Shown piece after piece: positions 9,481-16,664 of a DNA stretch of 44,137 bases (position 1 is the first letter of the stretch; every line of letters begins with the position of its first letter). Source of the stretch: an uncultured Pelagibacteraceae bacterium (GTDB taxonomy: Bacteria; Pseudomonadota; Alphaproteobacteria; Pelagibacterales; Pelagibacteraceae). The stretch lies in the NCBI GenBank assembly GCA_902559935.1, contig CACEJN010000005.1:1-44137 (forward strand), read 5' to 3'. Made by a program: the position numbers and the translations under genes. The notes below the pieces were generated by a model. It did not search any database. It was not told the origin of the DNA and saw only the letters and a program-made list of their open reading frames with translations.

Positions 9481-10177
9481 TTTTTCTTAATTTAGAAATA
9501 TTCATAGATGGATTTGGAGGAAATATTTTTTTTCCAGATTTTTTTTTAACTTCTGGATTGTTTTTTTTTGCAAAGTTATAAATAGTTTGGATTTTTCCAC
9601 CAATATTAAGAATACCTTTTTTATTCAATATTTTTGGGATTATTTTGACAAAATCTTCATGAAAAATAAAATTTGCTTTTATATCTGAAAAAGCAAATTT
9701 GTGAATAAAAGGTTTTTCACACATACACAGTCTTAATATTAGTGAATTTTTATATAATCTCACAGCGCATTCTCCACCAAGTTTAGACCACGCATAACTA
9801 TTTATAGGTAAAATTGGATCATTCTCTTTATAATTCCCCTTTTTACCTGGATAAATATAATTTGTTGAGAAGTAAATTAATTTAATTTTATACTTTTCAC
9901 AAATTTTCACTACATTAGCCGTCCCAATTATATTTAGATCAATACTTTTTGAGATCTTTTTATCATGGATATTCATTGGCCTAGATAAGCCAGCTGCATG
10001 TAAAACATACTTTGGTTTAATTTTTTTTAAATATTTTTCTATAGATTTAATACTTAAAATATTGAGTTCTTTCTTATTAGGAAAAAAAATGTTTAAAAAA
10101 TTGTTGTTTTTTTTAAGTGTTTTGGCAAACCTACCTTCACCACCTGTTATTACAATTTTTTTTTTTAAAGATCTCAA
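9473..10177 (-). CDS. RmlD-like NAD(P)-dependent sugar reductase (SDR family)
   Basis: This is an extended short-chain dehydrogenase of 234 residues. The Rossmann glycine motif is ITGGEGRFAKTL, slightly atypical, followed by a VLHAAGLSRP loop and the catalytic YxxxK as YAWSKLGGE. The pattern NIIGTANVVKICEKY-KLIYFSTNYIYPG is typical of RmlD/dTDP-4-dehydrorhamnose reductase and sugar epimerase/dehydratase relatives. It is about 50-60 residues shorter than standard RmlD, with the C-terminal substrate domain reduced, yet the active site looks intact. It is the only cassette gene on the - strand and is divergent from the methyltransferase gene. I infer the final 4-keto reduction of a deoxysugar. 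A 4-epimerase is the alternative. Confidence 0.7.
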   Translation of the reverse strand: MRSLKKKIVITGGEGRFAKTLKKNNNFLNIFFPNKKELNILSIKSIEKYLKKIKPKYVLHAAGLSRPMNIHDKKISKSIDLNIIGTANVVKICEKYKIKLIYFSTNYIYPGKKGNYKENDPILPINSYAWSKLGGECAVRLYKNSLILRLCMCEKPFIHKFAFSDIKANFIFHEDFVKIIPKILNKKGILNIGGKIQTIYNFAKKNNPEVKKKSGKKIFPPNPSMNISKLRKII

Positions 10178-10240
10178 TTTAATTATTATTTAATTGTTTA
10201 TGCAAATATATAAACTACATAGTAAAGTTAAATACAAATT

Positions 10241-11425
10241 ATGAAAAAAATCTTTCTAAATTTAGGTAAACAACCTATAGCTAATTCATTTTTGAGCTCT
10301 ATATCTAAGAATACTCTTAAAAAAGAGTATTTTTATAAGCTAAAAGTATGTTTTGATACTGAAAATTTTCTAGTTTCAGTAAAGAACCCCGTGAACCCTA
10401 AAATTCAGTATACTGATGAGTATGCTCATAGAGCATCGGAGTCTGAGACTATGAGAGATGCATTTAAATTAACTGCAAAAAAACTTCATGAAAGATTTAA
10501 ACCTAAAAAAGTTATGGAAATAGGTAGTAATGATGGAGTTTTTTTAAGGAACTTTAAAAAAAATAAAGTTATAGCTGTTGAACCTTGTAAGAATTTAGCA
10601 AATTTAACAAGGAAAAAATTTAAAACATATCCTAGTTTCTGGGATAAAAAACTTTCTAATAAAATATTAAATGAAAATTCAAAGATAGATTTAGTTTTTT
10701 CATCAAATACAATATCTCATATACCCAACTTAAAAGAGACATTTGAAGCTGTACATAACATACTTTCAGATAATGGAGTTTTGGTAATTGAAGATCCATC
10801 ACTAAGTTCTATACTTAAAATTAATTCTTATGATCAGTTTTATGATGAACACGTCTATGTATTCTCTGCGTTATCAATAGAAAACACAGTAAAAAAATAC
10901 AATTTAAAATTATTTGATGTTGAAAAAATCACTAATCATGGTGGATCTTTAAGATATTATATAAGTAAAAAAAAAGGAAATTACAAATCAACCTCCCGTT
11001 TAAAAAAAATTCTTAAAGATGAAAAAAAACAAGGTCTGAATAATTTTAAAACATTCAAGAATTTTGCAAAAAGAGTTCATAAGTCAAAACAAAAACTGAT
11101 AGCACTTCTAAAGAATTTAAAACAAAAAAATAAGAAAATAATAAGTTATGGTGCGACTTATAAATCTACAACAGTATTTAATTATTGCAAGATAGGCACT
11201 AATTTTTTTCACTATGTAACCGATACTACAAAGAACAAACAAGGAAAATTTACACCTGGAATGCACATACCAATATTACCACCAGAAATAGGGTTTAATG
11301 AAAGCGTTGACATTGCATTTTTAGGAGCTTGGAATTTTAAAAAAGAAATAATGAAAAAAGAGAAAGAATTTAGAAAACGAGGAGGTAAGTTTATTACTCA
11401 TGTTCCACAAATAAAAATTATTTGA
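10241..11425 (+). CDS. NDP-sugar C-methyltransferase (TylCIII/NovU/TcaB9-like)
   Basis: The protein is 394 residues with three regions. The short N-terminal part, LNLGKQPIANSF, matches the start of the zinc-binding domain in sugar C-methyltransferases. The central class I SAM-methyltransferase domain has VMEIGSNDGVFLRNF near residue 87 and VLVIEDPSL; YDEHVYVFS is a family hallmark, with the histidine implicated in catalysis. The C-terminal domain carries KKIISYGATYKSTTVFNY and ends HVPQIKII. These enzymes methylate C-3 of NDP-3-keto-deoxysugars. The zinc-binding cysteines that normally precede the LGxQP-N motif are absent, because the protein starts at that motif. The next gene, the 2,3-dehydratase, starts 6 bases downstream, which supports a shared sugar pathway. 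Confidence 0.8.
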   Translation: MKKIFLNLGKQPIANSFLSSISKNTLKKEYFYKLKVCFDTENFLVSVKNPVNPKIQYTDEYAHRASESETMRDAFKLTAKKLHERFKPKKVMEIGSNDGVFLRNFKKNKVIAVEPCKNLANLTRKKFKTYPSFWDKKLSNKILNENSKIDLVFSSNTISHIPNLKETFEAVHNILSDNGVLVIEDPSLSSILKINSYDQFYDEHVYVFSALSIENTVKKYNLKLFDVEKITNHGGSLRYYISKKKGNYKSTSRLKKILKDEKKQGLNNFKTFKNFAKRVHKSKQKLIALLKNLKQKNKKIISYGATYKSTTVFNYCKIGTNFFHYVTDTTKNKQGKFTPGMHIPILPPEIGFNESVDIAFLGAWNFKKEIMKKEKEFRKRGGKFITHVPQIKII

Positions 11426-11431
11426 TAACCG

Positions 11432-12700
11432 ATGCTTAATAAAAATTTTCAAAAATGGCTAAATATTCAAAAAAAAGAAAACAAAATACAGGTCAAGGTA
11501 AAAAAATTAAAAAGTTTAATTAATTGGAATTTTAACAATCAGTTAATATATCATTACAGTAGAAAGTTTTTCAAAATTGTAGGTATTGAGGTAAAATCTA
11601 ACCTTGAAGGAAAAAATTGGGATCAACCTATTATTGTACAAAATGAAATTGGGATATTAGGTATAATAAAAGATAAAATTAAAGACAAATATCTACTTCA
11701 AGCCAAAGTTGAACCAGGAAATAAAAATAAATTACAGTTATCGCCCACTGTTCAAGCAACCAAGAGTAATTATCAAAGAGTTCATGGTGGAAAAAAAATT
11801 CCATTTCTTAAATTTTTCTTAAACAAAAAGAAGAGTTTTATCAGTCAATCTGAACAAGGATACAGATACTTGTTTAAATTTAATAATAATTCATTGATAG
11901 AGATTAGTAAAAAAATAAAAGTATTCAAAAATTTTTATTGGTTTTCTAAAAAAGATTTAGAACATTTAATTAAAAAAAAAAATATTTTAAACATGGATAC
12001 GATTTCTGTTTTTTCCTCCTTCATTAAAAAAAATAAAGAAGATCATCCTATTCAAAAAACGTATGAAATTGATAACTGGATTAAAGCAAGAGATAAAAAA
12101 TATAATTTAAAAATTAAAATAAAACCTTTGATTAATTTAAAACATTGGAAAGTAAGACCTTCAAGCATTGTTCATGAAAATAAAAAACATTTTTCAATCA
12201 TAGGTATTAGAATAAATGCAAATAAAAGAGAAATTAAAGAATGGGAGCAGCCAATTATTAAAGGTAAAGACTTGGGATTTGTTGGGTTCCTAATGAAAGA
12301 GTTTAATAAAACCAATCATTATTTATGCAGATATAATAAAAAACCTGGACTAAAAAAAAGCACTTTATCTTGCTCAGTTAATACTTCAGATTTAAAAAAT
12401 TATAAACAAAATAGTAAATTATTAAATTTTCAAAAAAAACTACTTAAAGATTATTTTTTAAATAAGCAAAATAAACTTGCTAAAATTTATGACAATGTTC
12501 TTTCAGACGAGGGTGGGCGTTTTTATAATTGTGAAATAAGATATAAAGCTTTAAAATTAAAGAGAGAGATGTCAATTAAAATTCCTCAAAACTATATATG
12601 GTTATCAGAAAATCAAATGATACAAATGATTAAGAGAAAAAGAATTGATATAGAAGCCCGACTATTATTTGGATGTATAAATATAAACAAAATAAAATAA
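11432..12700 (+). CDS. NDP-hexose 2,3-dehydratase
   Basis: The 422-residue protein consists of two homologous halves, as in EvaA/TylX3-type 2,3-dehydratases. The first half carries NWDQPIIVQNEIGILGII, LLQAKVEPGN, LQLSPTVQATKSNY and HGGKKIPF. The second half repeats this as EWEQPIIKGKDLGFVGF, RYNKKPG and LSCSVNTSDLKN. A C-terminal LSDEGGRFYNCEIRYKA and WLSENQMIQM complete the family pattern. The enzyme removes the 2-hydroxyl from an NDP-4-keto-6-deoxyhexose, giving a 3,4-diketo-2,6-dideoxy sugar, and is diagnostic of 2,6-dideoxysugar biosynthesis. The second half is more diverged (RYNKKPG against QAKVEPGN), as is usual where one copy dominates nucleotide binding. It lies 1 base before the next gene, so the pair is probably coupled. 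Confidence 0.88.
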   Translation: MLNKNFQKWLNIQKKENKIQVKVKKLKSLINWNFNNQLIYHYSRKFFKIVGIEVKSNLEGKNWDQPIIVQNEIGILGIIKDKIKDKYLLQAKVEPGNKNKLQLSPTVQATKSNYQRVHGGKKIPFLKFFLNKKKSFISQSEQGYRYLFKFNNNSLIEISKKIKVFKNFYWFSKKDLEHLIKKKNILNMDTISVFSSFIKKNKEDHPIQKTYEIDNWIKARDKKYNLKIKIKPLINLKHWKVRPSSIVHENKKHFSIIGIRINANKREIKEWEQPIIKGKDLGFVGFLMKEFNKTNHYLCRYNKKPGLKKSTLSCSVNTSDLKNYKQNSKLLNFQKKLLKDYFLNKQNKLAKIYDNVLSDEGGRFYNCEIRYKALKLKREMSIKIPQNYIWLSENQMIQMIKRKRIDIEARLLFGCININKIK

Positions 12701-12701
12701 T

Positions 12702-13634
12702 TTGAAAAAAAATTATAAAATTTTATTAATTGGTTATTCAAATATTGCAAGAAAAAGATTAATACAAACTTTTGTTAAAAAAAAAATTCCTTTTTGTGTT
12801 GCATCAAAATCTTTTAAAAAAAAGATTAAAGGATCGTATCAACAGTTTAATGATTATAATCAAGCTTTAAAGCAATCAGGCGCAAATATAGTATATTTAT
12901 CATTACCTAACTCGATGCATTTTTTGTGGTCAAAAAAAATATTAAAACTAGGATATCATTTGATAGTTGATAAACCAATTACAACAAAAGTTGGTGAACT
13001 AAATCAATTAATCAGAATAGCGAAAAGAAAAAAATTATTATTAACTGAAGCAACTTTTTTTAATTATCACAATCAATTTAGATTTGTTAAAAAATTTATT
13101 GGAAAACCTAGTAACATTGAGCAAGTTTTTGTAAATTTTACTATTCCAATGCCTAAAAAAAATTCCTTGTTATTATCACCAAAATTTCATGGTGGAACAT
13201 TTATGGATATGAGTCCTTACACAGCTTCAATTAATAGGATATTATTTGAGGAAAAGTTAAAAAAAAAATCGATTATAGTAAAAAAAAATATTCAGAAATT
13301 AATAATCTCATATGACGTTTTTTTAAAATATAAAACCAAAGTTTTTATTGGTACATTTAGGTTTGGTAAAAAATATAATAATAAAATATTAATTTTTCTT
13401 AGAAATAGATCTATCGAAATAAATAGAGCATTTTCTCCTCCAAGTGACCAAAAATTAGAGATCCAAATAACAAAAAAAAATCAAGCACAAACAGCTTTTG
13501 TAAAGAAAGATAATAGTTTTGAAAATTATTTGTCAGAAGTTATTAAGAATATTAAAAATAAACAATATACTTTTTATTTTGATCAAATGATTAAAGATGA
13601 AAATTTTAGGTTTAAGTTACTCAAGGTAAATTGA
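12702..13634 (+). CDS. Gfo/Idh/MocA-family NDP-sugar 3-ketoreductase
   Basis: The protein is 310 residues and starts at TTG 12702, one base after the dehydratase stop. The N-terminal Rossmann fold reads KILLIGYSNIARKRL. The catalytic-lysine motif normally written EKP appears as VDKPITTK. The second domain has GGTFMDMSPYTASINRILF, where family 3-ketoreductases such as KijD10 place the active-site tyrosine. Next to a 2,3-dehydratase, the expected job is reduction of the C-3 ketone of the 3,4-diketo-2,6-dideoxy intermediate with NAD(P)H, the step that stabilises the product. The coding strand is extremely A-rich with many lysines. Its 3' end overlaps the convergent mrp gene by 18 bases. A general NAD-dependent sugar oxidoreductase is the alternative. 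Confidence 0.75.
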   Translation: MKKNYKILLIGYSNIARKRLIQTFVKKKIPFCVASKSFKKKIKGSYQQFNDYNQALKQSGANIVYLSLPNSMHFLWSKKILKLGYHLIVDKPITTKVGELNQLIRIAKRKKLLLTEATFFNYHNQFRFVKKFIGKPSNIEQVFVNFTIPMPKKNSLLLSPKFHGGTFMDMSPYTASINRILFEEKLKKKSIIVKKNIQKLIISYDVFLKYKTKVFIGTFRFGKKYNNKILIFLRNRSIEINRAFSPPSDQKLEIQITKKNQAQTAFVKKDNSFENYLSEVIKNIKNKQYTFYFDQMIKDENFRFKLLKVN

Positions 13635-14495
13635 TTTAATCTTATCAGCAAAATTTAAATAAATTTTAGATATTTCATGATCTGGGTTATTTTCAACTAA
13701 TGGCACACCTTCGTCAGCACTTTTTCCCACTTGTGGATCTATAGGAATTTCACCTAAAAATTCTTTTTGAAATTCCTCTGCAGTTTTCTTAACCCCACCT
13801 TCTCCAAAAATTTTATATTTTTTTCCATCGTCACCCATGAAGTAACTCATGTTATCAACTAAACCTAAAATTTTTACTCCAAGTTTATCAAACATTTTAA
13901 TTCCTCTTTTAACATCTAAAAGAGCTACTTCTTGAGGTGTACTTACAATTATTGCACCATCCATTTTTATTTCTTGAGAAAATGTAAGTTGAGTATCGCC
14001 AGTTCCTGGAGGCATATCAACTATGATAAAATCTAAATCTTTCCAATTTACTTTCTGAGTAAAAGTTTTAATTGCACTTGTAACCATAGGACCACGCCAT
14101 ATCATTGGAGTTTGTTGATCAGCTAAAAAACCAATCGACATGCACTGAATTTCATATTTTGTAACTGGATCTAATTTTTGACCATCACTTTTTGGTTTTT
14201 CATTAATATCAAACATCTTAGGAATTGATGGGCCATAAATATCTGCATCTAAAAGACCAACTTTGCATCCAACTTTCTTTAATGCCAAAGCAAGATTCGT
14301 TGCAAAAGTAGATTTTCCAACACCACCTTTTGCACTAGAGATTGCAATTGTGAACTTTGTTCCAAGAATTGGATTTTTAGTGAATTTTTTAGGCTCTAGC
14401 TTACTTTTCATTGCGGCACTAAGTTCAGGTTTTTTATCAGTCATAAAAGTATCATTACTTGTTTTTTGCAATAAAGACACTATATACTTTGGCAT
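13617..14495 (-). CDS. mrp: Mrp/NBP35-family iron-sulfur carrier P-loop ATPase
   Basis: Mrp proteins bind and transfer Fe-S clusters with a deviant Walker ATPase. The P-loop KGGVGKST is at residues 56-63 of the 292-residue reading. Further motifs are LLDADIYGPSIP, IIVDMPPGTGDTQLT and ADEGVPLVENNPDHEIS. The usual CxxC in the NMSxF region is absent: the sequence reads NMSYFMGDDGKKYKIFGEGG, a form I recall from other alphaproteobacteria but could not check. The upstream MIP18/DUF59-like domain of long Mrp proteins is missing or reduced to about 40 residues. ATG 14495 directly abuts the divergent hflK ATG (CATATG). An internal ATG at 14444 (MTDKKPEL) would leave 51 bases between the genes and is a plausible real start. 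Confidence 0.92.
   Translation of the reverse strand: MPKYIVSLLQKTSNDTFMTDKKPELSAAMKSKLEPKKFTKNPILGTKFTIAISSAKGGVGKSTFATNLALALKKVGCKVGLLDADIYGPSIPKMFDINEKPKSDGQKLDPVTKYEIQCMSIGFLADQQTPMIWRGPMVTSAIKTFTQKVNWKDLDFIIVDMPPGTGDTQLTFSQEIKMDGAIIVSTPQEVALLDVKRGIKMFDKLGVKILGLVDNMSYFMGDDGKKYKIFGEGGVKKTAEEFQKEFLGEIPIDPQVGKSADEGVPLVENNPDHEISKIYLNFADKIKSIYLE
14459..14488 (+). promoter_or_regulatory. Predicted hflK promoter inside the mrp 5' end
   Basis: TTGTTT at 14459-14464 and TATACT at 14483-14488 are 18 bases apart. Transcription would begin near 14495, within a base or two of the hflK ATG at 14496, which implies a leaderless or nearly leaderless mRNA. No Shine-Dalgarno precedes that ATG. Confidence 0.4.
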
Positions 14496-15596
14496 ATGTC
14501 AGACGATTTTAAAGGTCAGAGTCCTTGGGGAACACCTCCTGGTGGAGGTGGCAGTGGCAATGGATCAGGTAGAGGCCCGACACCACCAAATGTCGATGAA
14601 TTAATTAGAGATCTTCAAGATAAAATTAAAAGATTTTTACCTGGTGGAAAAACTTCAGGTGGAAAATCAATAAGTCTAATTTTATTAGTTTTAGTTTTTG
14701 TATGGTTAGCAAGCGGACTTTATAGAGTATTACCCGATGAACAAGGTGTTGTATTAAGATTTGGTAAGTTTGTTAAAACTACACAGCCTGGTTTGAATTA
14801 TCATATCCCTTTTCCTGTTGAAACTGTGCAAACACCGAAAGTCACAAAAGTAAATAGAATGGATATAGGATTTAGATCTGAAAGAGACAGTGGTTTTTCT
14901 ACAGGTGGTGGGGTTGCTGATGTTCCACAAGAAAGCTTGATGTTAACTGGAGATGAAAACATTGTTAACATAGATTTTTCAGTATTCTGGGTAATTAAAG
15001 ATGCTGGAAATTTTTTATTTAAAATTCAAGACCCAGAAGGCACAGTAAAAGCAGCTGCTGAAACTGCAATGAGAGAAGTGATAGCAAAGAGTGATATTCA
15101 GCCAATTTTAACAGAAGGTAGATCTAAAATTGAGGTTGAGACACAAAATATAATTCAAAGTATTTTAGACGATTACGAAAGTGGAATTCAAATTACACAA
15201 GTTCAAACACAAAAAGCGGACCCACCTGATCAAGTAATTGATGCATTTAGGGATGTTCAGGCTGCAAGAGCAGACATGGAAAGATCTAAAAACGAAGCTG
15301 AAGCTTATGCCAATGATGTAATTCCAAGAGCACGGGGGGAAGCGCAAAAAATTTTACAAGCAGCAGAAGCATATAAAAAAGAAGTTGTTGCAAAAGCAGA
15401 GGGTGAAGCTAGTAGATTTATAGCTATTTACAATGAGTATAAAAATGCAAAAGCAGTTACTCAAGAGAGAATGTATTTAGAAACTATGGAAAAAGTTTTA
15501 GCTGATATAGATAAAGTAATTATAGAAAAAAATGCAGGTTCAGGCGTAGTTCCATATTTGCCTTTGCCTGAATTAAAAAAGAAAGCGACGAATTAA
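14496..15596 (+). CDS. hflK: HflK, FtsH protease modulator (SPFH/band 7 family)
   Basis: The protein is 366 residues. The N-terminus is rich in glycine and proline (PWGTPPGGGGSGNGSG). A single membrane segment follows (about residues 58-78, ISLILLVLVFVWLASGLY), then the band 7 domain beginning VLPDEQGVVLRFGKF, and a helical part rich in Ala, Glu and Lys (about residues 245-320). HflK forms a large cage with HflC around the membrane protease FtsH and tunes membrane-protein turnover. The one base between its stop and the hflC start supports a joint operon. ATG abuts the divergent mrp start; the Gly/Pro-rich N-terminus matches the family, so this start is credible. Confidence 0.96.
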   Translation: MSDDFKGQSPWGTPPGGGGSGNGSGRGPTPPNVDELIRDLQDKIKRFLPGGKTSGGKSISLILLVLVFVWLASGLYRVLPDEQGVVLRFGKFVKTTQPGLNYHIPFPVETVQTPKVTKVNRMDIGFRSERDSGFSTGGGVADVPQESLMLTGDENIVNIDFSVFWVIKDAGNFLFKIQDPEGTVKAAAETAMREVIAKSDIQPILTEGRSKIEVETQNIIQSILDDYESGIQITQVQTQKADPPDQVIDAFRDVQAARADMERSKNEAEAYANDVIPRARGEAQKILQAAEAYKKEVVAKAEGEASRFIAIYNEYKNAKAVTQERMYLETMEKVLADIDKVIIEKNAGSGVVPYLPLPELKKKATN

Positions 15597-15597
15597 A

Positions 15598-16470
15598 ATG
15601 AAAGCTGGAAAAATATTAGTTGGATTGTTAGTTGCAATTGGTGTTGTAGCTTTTTTATCAGTAATTATAGTTAAGGAGGTTAACCAAGCAATTATTCTTC
15701 AATTTGGTGATCCAAAAAGAATTATAATGAAACCAGGATTAAACTTTAAAATTCCATTTATTCAAAACGTTGTTTATTTAGATAAAAGAATTTTAAATTT
15801 GGACGCTCCACCCGAAGAGGTTATTGCATCAGATCAAAAACGTTTAATAGTTGATGCTTTTGCAAGATTTCAGATCGTAGATCCACTTAAATTCTATATT
15901 TCCGTTGGAAATGAAAGAGTTGCAAGATCGAGACTGTCTACAATTATAAACTCAAGAATAAGAAATGTATTAGGTCAAGAAGAATTACAAACATTATTAT
16001 CCAAAGATAGATCTAAGCAAATGGCTTTAATCAAAGAAGGTGTTAATAACGAAGCACAAAATTTTGGAATTAATATTGTTGATGTAAGAATTAAAAGAGC
16101 AGACCTTCCTCAGGCAAACAGTGATGCGATTTATAGAAGAATGCAGACTGAGAGGGAAAGAGAAGCAAAAGAATTTAGAGCAAAAGGAGCAGAGATGGCT
16201 GTGACTATCACATCAACTGCTGATAAAGAAGTTACTGTAATCTTAGCAGATGCTCAAAAACAATCAGAGATTATGAAAGGGGAAGGTGATGGACAAAGAA
16301 ATAAAATATTTGCTGACGCCTTTGGACAAGATCCTGAGTTCTTTGCATTCTATAGAGCTATGCAAGCTTATGAAAAAGCACTTATTGGTGGTGAAACTTC
16401 TTTAATTTTATCACCTGATAGTGAATTTTTTAAATTTTTTGGAAATATTAAACCTGAAATCCAACAATAA
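15598..16470 (+). CDS. hflC: HflC, FtsH protease modulator (SPFH/band 7 family)
   Basis: The partner of HflK is 290 residues. It has an N-terminal membrane segment (about residues 5-25, ILVGLLVAIGVVAFLSVIIV), then the band 7 domain starting VNQAIILQFGDPKRII and containing DKRILNLDAPPEEVIASDQKR. Typical HflC features follow: GINIVDVRIKRADLP, YRRMQTEREREAKEFRAKGAE, and an extended helix with ILADAQKQSEIMKGEGD. The C-terminal LILSPDSEFFKFF is also family-typical. It follows hflK by one base and precedes a DUF2065 gene by 7 bases, the arrangement seen in many proteobacterial hflKC operons. Confidence 0.96.
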   Translation: MKAGKILVGLLVAIGVVAFLSVIIVKEVNQAIILQFGDPKRIIMKPGLNFKIPFIQNVVYLDKRILNLDAPPEEVIASDQKRLIVDAFARFQIVDPLKFYISVGNERVARSRLSTIINSRIRNVLGQEELQTLLSKDRSKQMALIKEGVNNEAQNFGINIVDVRIKRADLPQANSDAIYRRMQTEREREAKEFRAKGAEMAVTITSTADKEVTVILADAQKQSEIMKGEGDGQRNKIFADAFGQDPEFFAFYRAMQAYEKALIGGETSLILSPDSEFFKFFGNIKPEIQQ

Positions 16471-16477
16471 TTCTTAA

Positions 16478-16663
16478 ATGCGTGAGCTAGTTATAGCTTT
16501 TGGTCTTTTCTTATTTATTGAAGGAATTTTGTACGCCTTATTTCCAGCAAAAATGAAAAGTATGTTGAAAAAATTAGAACTTGTTAAAGATAGTCAGCTT
16601 AGATCAGGTGGACTTATTTTTGCACTAATAGGTTTTATAATTATTTATTTTATTAAGAGCTAA
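16478..16663 (+). CDS. DUF2065 (YjeT-like) small membrane protein
   Basis: This 61-residue protein has two membrane segments, LVIAFGLFLFIEGILYALF (about residues 4-22) and LIFALIGFIIIYFI (about 46-59), with a short basic loop between them. The pattern ELVIAFGLFLFIEGILYALFPxxMK matches the DUF2065/YjeT family, which is commonly found beside hflKC. Its biochemical function is not known. It sits 7 bases after hflC and 1 base before the Do-like protease, so it probably belongs to the same membrane and periplasmic quality-control operon. Confidence 0.85.
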   Translation: MRELVIAFGLFLFIEGILYALFPAKMKSMLKKLELVKDSQLRSGGLIFALIGFIIIYFIKS

Positions 16664-16664
16664 T

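Noticed and set aside
14263-14604. + strand ORF of 113 residues across the mrp/hflK junction
   Set aside because: It is a shadow of mrp and hflK, has no recognisable domain, and both overlapped genes are clearly real.
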